Positions 48,934 to 59,111 of a DNA stretch of 59,111 nucleotides are shown in pieces (position 1 is the stretch's first letter; every line of letters starts with the position of its first letter). Below the pieces are notes generated by a model. It searched no databases. It saw only the letters and a program-made list of their open reading frames with translations, and was not told the DNA's origin. Location of the stretch: NCBI GenBank assembly GCA_004557735.1, contig SFFV01000009.1:1-59111 (forward strand). The letters run 5' to 3'. The position numbers and the translations under genes were made by a program. This DNA is from Clostridiales bacterium (GTDB lineage: Bacteria; Bacillota; Clostridia; Oscillospirales; Oscillospiraceae).

Positions 48934-50127
48934 TCATCCTGCCTGCCTGACCGTCCTTTTCTTGAAAACAAGGTACAGCAGAAGAACGATCATCGCGGCG
49001 AGGAGGGCGAGGCTTGCCCAGCCGAGAGGGAGAAAGACGGCGCTGCCGTAGACATCCCTCAAAAGCGCAAGCGCCGAGGCAAAGCTTGCGCACACCGCCG
49101 CGGGGATGAGCTTTGGCTCAAGACAGCAGAGCGCGACGAGGAGGACCTCCGCGCCGTAGAGACTGTCGGCACACATCCACGGCAGGAAAGCCACGGCGCA
49201 GAGCGAGGCGAGAGAGAGCGCCGTGAGCTGCCGCCGCCGGTCGGCGGCGAGACTTTTCCGGCTCATGCGCCAGACAAGCAGCAGCGCGAAAACAACATAA
49301 ACCGCGATGCCCGTCGGCGCGATGAGCGAATACTGCGAGAGCGAGTAAATGCCCGGCGCGCCGCCAAAAAGCGGCCGCGCCGCAAGCGCTGCGAGCGAAG
49401 GGTAAAACGGCAGGCATTCGCTGCCGGGCCGGCCGAGCAGCAGCGCCGGAACCATGACGGCGACGTACCAGCCGGCAAGATGCAGCAGCGAAAACCATGT
49501 GTTGCGCCGCACGGCGGTAAACACCCAGAATACGGGTACAATCCATAGCGCTGCAGGATGAAATGCGACCGCAAGCGCAAGCATCCCCGCGCACCAGCGC
49601 CATTCACCGCGCATGGCACAGGAGGCGGCAAGAGCGATAAACGCCCACCACAGACTGTCGCCCGCGGCGGAGCAGACGCCCTGGAAAATCCCGGAGGGAA
49701 GGAGCAGTACGACAAGAAAAGCGAAAAGGCGCGGCTGCACGCGCACCGTGACGCACTGCACGCACCGCTGTGCCGCCCACGCCATCGTGACCTCGGAAAA
49801 AACACAGAGATATTTAAATAAGGTAAGCCCGCCGTCCGGCGCGAGAGAAAAGAGAGCCATAAAGTACTGCACCGGAATCGAAAAGGGGAGAGCGGAGGAG
49901 CGAATGCCCCAGAAGCCTCCGGCGTCCCGGTACCATGCGATCGCGCTCTCCACGGCATTTGCCGTGTCGTTCGGCGCGACGCCGAAAAGGATAAGCCGCA
50001 ATCCGAACGCAGCGAACAGCGCGCCGAGCACGGCAAACCGTGCGCGAGAGGTTTTAACAAGACCTTCGGTATACAGCAGAAGATAGCTCAGCCCGGCCAG
50101 GGCGAGCAGGATCACAAATCGTTCCAT
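48934..50127 (-). CDS. polytopic membrane protein, GT-C glycosyltransferase-like (397 aa)
   Basis: About ten to eleven transmembrane helices in an Ala/Leu-rich protein. An early extracytoplasmic loop after helix 2 has APNDTANAVESAIAWYRDAGGFWG, with an acidic residue in the place typical of GT-C lipid-linked-sugar transferases, followed by WGIRSSALPF; AGDSLWWAFIALA and AVAFHPAALWIVPVFW resemble the mid-membrane helices of that class. I cannot name a family, so the glycosyltransferase idea is only a resemblance. Start at 50127 with GGAG upstream; longer frames have none. Confidence 0.75.
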   Translation of the reverse strand: MERFVILLALAGLSYLLLYTEGLVKTSRARFAVLGALFAAFGLRLILFGVAPNDTANAVESAIAWYRDAGGFWGIRSSALPFSIPVQYFMALFSLAPDGGLTLFKYLCVFSEVTMAWAAQRCVQCVTVRVQPRLFAFLVVLLLPSGIFQGVCSAAGDSLWWAFIALAASCAMRGEWRWCAGMLALAVAFHPAALWIVPVFWVFTAVRRNTWFSLLHLAGWYVAVMVPALLLGRPGSECLPFYPSLAALAARPLFGGAPGIYSLSQYSLIAPTGIAVYVVFALLLVWRMSRKSLAADRRRQLTALSLASLCAVAFLPWMCADSLYGAEVLLVALCCLEPKLIPAAVCASFASALALLRDVYGSAVFLPLGWASLALLAAMIVLLLYLVFKKRTVRQAG

Positions 50128-50213
50128 TGGCAGCTCCGGAAGTGCGTTGTTCCTGTGCTTTTTACGGCAAACAGCGCGGCGCGCGGCAACACAGAAATAA
50201 TAAAAAATCGCCC

Positions 50214-50242
50214 TTGACACGGCAAGGACGGCTTGGTATAAT
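50214..50242 (+). promoter_or_regulatory. consensus promoter of rpoBC
   Basis: TTGACA (50214-50219), 17-nt spacer, TATAAT (50237-50242), a perfect sigma-A promoter about 210 bp before rpoB. Confidence 0.9.
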
Positions 50243-50249
50243 AAATTGC

Positions 50250-50453
50250 TATATGTTGCTATGAATAGCCGCATACAGCCCCTTTTACTATCGTTAGTAT
50301 ATCAGCCGCTCCGTGAAAAATCAACCCCAACGCCGACGTTTTTACAACGCGCCCGGGCGTATCACAAAAGCGGCACAGCAATCCATATTCCCCCCGGAAC
50401 GGGTATTCTGCGCCGGAGCTAAGCTCCTCCGGCGGAAAAAGGGAGATTCGCCG
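50250..50453 (+). promoter_or_regulatory. long rpoB leader
   Basis: About 200 nt without a plausible gene. A hairpin GCCGGAG/CTCCTCCGGC (about 50412-50432) lies just before the AAAGGGAG ribosome site and could limit rpoB translation. Nothing else is recognisable in it. Confidence 0.4.
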
Positions 50454-57856
<7,403 letters not shown>

Positions 57857-57870
57857 TCACTGTACAAGAT

Positions 57871-57907
57871 CAGAAAATGAGGTTGATGAATTCAACCTCA
57901 TTTTCTG
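57871..57907 (+). terminator. terminator of rpoBC
   Basis: Perfect 16-bp stem CAGAAAATGAGGTTGA / TCAACCTCATTTTCTG 15 bp after the rpoC stop. The T-rich 3' arm substitutes for a T-run. Confidence 0.8.
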
Positions 57908-57928
57908 GTTATAGAAGAGGGGATTCAT

Positions 57929-58984
57929 ATGAGCAGGGAAAAAGTCCCGCTGCGTACTCTCGGCGATTGCCGCAGCTTTCTTATGGGCATCGCGATTCTC
58001 ATGATCATATTCTGCCATGGATACTACCCGTTTTCCGGAGTATACGGGAAAGTTTTCGATTCGGTTACGAGTTTTCTTCAAAGTGGAGTGGAGGTATTCC
58101 TCTTTCTTTCGGGATATGGATGCTTTTATTCTTTAAGCAAAACGGAAGTGACCGCTAAAAGCGTATTTCGGTTTTATTCCCGCAGATTTATCCGAATTAT
58201 TCCCGCGTGGTTTTTCATTGCGCTTTTTTCCGCCGCGTTAAAATATTTTTTCGCGGGAGTAGAATTTTACGACGGACTTTCGCAGTTCTCGCTGCTTGCC
58301 TTTTTTACAAAAGGCAGTCTGGGTTGCTGGTTTATATCCGTCATATTGGTTTTGTATCTTGTTTCCCCCTTCTTTTACGAACTTTTAAAGCGTTCTGCCG
58401 GAATATATAAATTGGTTTGCACACTTATTTTCGTCGCGTCAGCCGCAGTGATCCTGTTTGTCAAAACCGATCCGGTTTTAGATGTTGTAAACCGGATGCT
58501 GATTAATCGGTCAGCCATGTTCTGGTTGGGAATGTATGCTGCCGATAAAGTGTCTCGGGATCAAAACGCGGTTTCTGCGCTGTCCAAGCGGCAGCTTTCC
58601 GTGCTCCTGTGCTTGGGCATTCTGCTCTTCGCGGCAGCAATGATTTTTGAATGGAAGTTCTATGCACGGTTACTGTTCGTGCCGATCGCATATGCTGCGA
58701 CTCTTCTGCTAAGCAAAAGCACATATACCGGCCATGCGCCTGCCCCTTGCTTCAAACTCCTTTCCAACTTGGGAGTAATTACTCTCGAGTGCTATCTGCT
58801 GAATGAAAACGTCCGTGCCTGCGTTTATACGGTCTGTAAACAATTTATTTCCAATCAGATTTTTTTATCGCTCATTGTAAATGCAGGAATGCTGCTTGGG
58901 ACCGCAGTCCTTGCATGGGCGTTTCATCAAGCGCTCGGCAAGCTCACGGCAGGGAATCGAACCGGTAAGCTGTATCAAAAATGA
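57929..58984 (+). CDS. acyltransferase-3 family membrane protein (351 aa)
   Basis: Polytopic protein (about ten helices) of the OafA/WecH-type acyltransferase-3 family, which O-acylates cell-surface sugars or peptidoglycan. Family features: RSFLMGIAILMIIFCHGYYP with the catalytic-type histidine after the first helix, LQSGVEVFLFLSGYGCFYSL and SRRFIRIIPAWF. Codon use is AT-richer than rpoC just upstream, suggesting a separate origin. AGAGGGG lies before the ATG. It stands between rpoC and whatever follows the window. Confidence 0.88.
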   Translation: MSREKVPLRTLGDCRSFLMGIAILMIIFCHGYYPFSGVYGKVFDSVTSFLQSGVEVFLFLSGYGCFYSLSKTEVTAKSVFRFYSRRFIRIIPAWFFIALFSAALKYFFAGVEFYDGLSQFSLLAFFTKGSLGCWFISVILVLYLVSPFFYELLKRSAGIYKLVCTLIFVASAAVILFVKTDPVLDVVNRMLINRSAMFWLGMYAADKVSRDQNAVSALSKRQLSVLLCLGILLFAAAMIFEWKFYARLLFVPIAYAATLLLSKSTYTGHAPAPCFKLLSNLGVITLECYLLNENVRACVYTVCKQFISNQIFLSLIVNAGMLLGTAVLAWAFHQALGKLTAGNRTGKLYQK

Positions 58985-59111
58985 CTTGGGATTTTTACAG
59001 AAAATCCTTGACTTGTAGGTTTGTCAATGATGTGTTACAGAGAGGGAAAAGAAGAAAGGACGAGTTTGGGAGAGCGCCAGTTGAGGGGGCGCATGGGGAA
59101 ATCGTTGTATT
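58985..59111. other. right-edge intergenic segment
   Basis: 127 bp with no complete gene. TTGACT (59010-59015) and TGTGTT 17 nt later form at best a weak promoter, and an ATG near 59092 after GAGGGGGCGC might start a gene that leaves the window; neither can be verified. Confidence 0.25.

Overview
The window reads as chromosome of an anaerobic, low-to-mid GC Firmicute of class Clostridia, most likely a gut member of the Oscillospiraceae and relatives. This rests on gene content (butyrate kinase, acetate kinase, TIGR03960/TIGR03936 radical-SAM pair, DUF4364, YqeC, DUF11 surface-type protein), Firmicute-style T-box regulation, strong GGAGG ribosome sites and sigma-A promoters of the TTGACA-17-TATAAT type. 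Most of the sequence is GC-rich; three places are visibly AT-richer: the left edge (1 to about 4330), a 1-kb insertion at 43540-44568, and the last gene (57929-58984).

Layout. 1-4020: end of an accessory island with a partial gene, a large uncharacterised protein whose first codons are cut by an in-frame TGA, and a WYL-domain regulator; it abuts the 3' end of a tRNA-Leu gene. 4531-15042, mostly minus strand: radical-SAM pair, tRNA-Pro (plus strand), ilvE with a lactate/2-hydroxyisocaproate dehydrogenase behind a leader with an attenuator-like terminator, a YbaK deacylase, a DUF1275 membrane protein, a DUF11 protein, and a PotA/FbpC-type ABC importer that continues to 16310. 16584-22878, plus strand: a TetM-like ribosomal-protection GTPase fused to a Rae1/YacP NYN nuclease, a polysaccharide deacetylase, a UPF0126 channel, yqeC and a frameshifted iron alcohol dehydrogenase. 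22930-25466: a conserved hypothetical, DUF4364 regulator and butyrate kinase.

25529-33062, minus strand: metNIQ methionine importer preceded by a leader that encodes a 37-residue, methionine-packed peptide followed by an intrinsic terminator; obgE-rpmA-rplU without a prp gene; a metallophosphatase; acetate kinase. 33178-45158, plus strand: tmcAL, a complete liv branched-chain amino-acid importer, DUF1015, ftsH, a NUDIX hydrolase and an MFS transporter split by an inverted-repeat element carrying a small gene and a structured non-coding region. 45279-47161 is a two-component system. 47292-48800 is an alanine T-box with an AlaA-type aminotransferase. A membrane protein (minus) then diverges from rpoB-rpoC, followed by an acyltransferase.

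The most notable observations are (i) the Met-rich leader peptide/terminator ahead of metNIQ, which looks like ribosome-mediated attenuation in a Firmicute, (ii) the single-chain fusion of a TetM-like A-site GTPase with a Rae1-like A-site mRNA nuclease, (iii) the precise, reversible-looking insertion in the MFS gene with an unassigned structured RNA region, and (iv) the defence-like island edge with a nonsense codon at the start of its largest gene.
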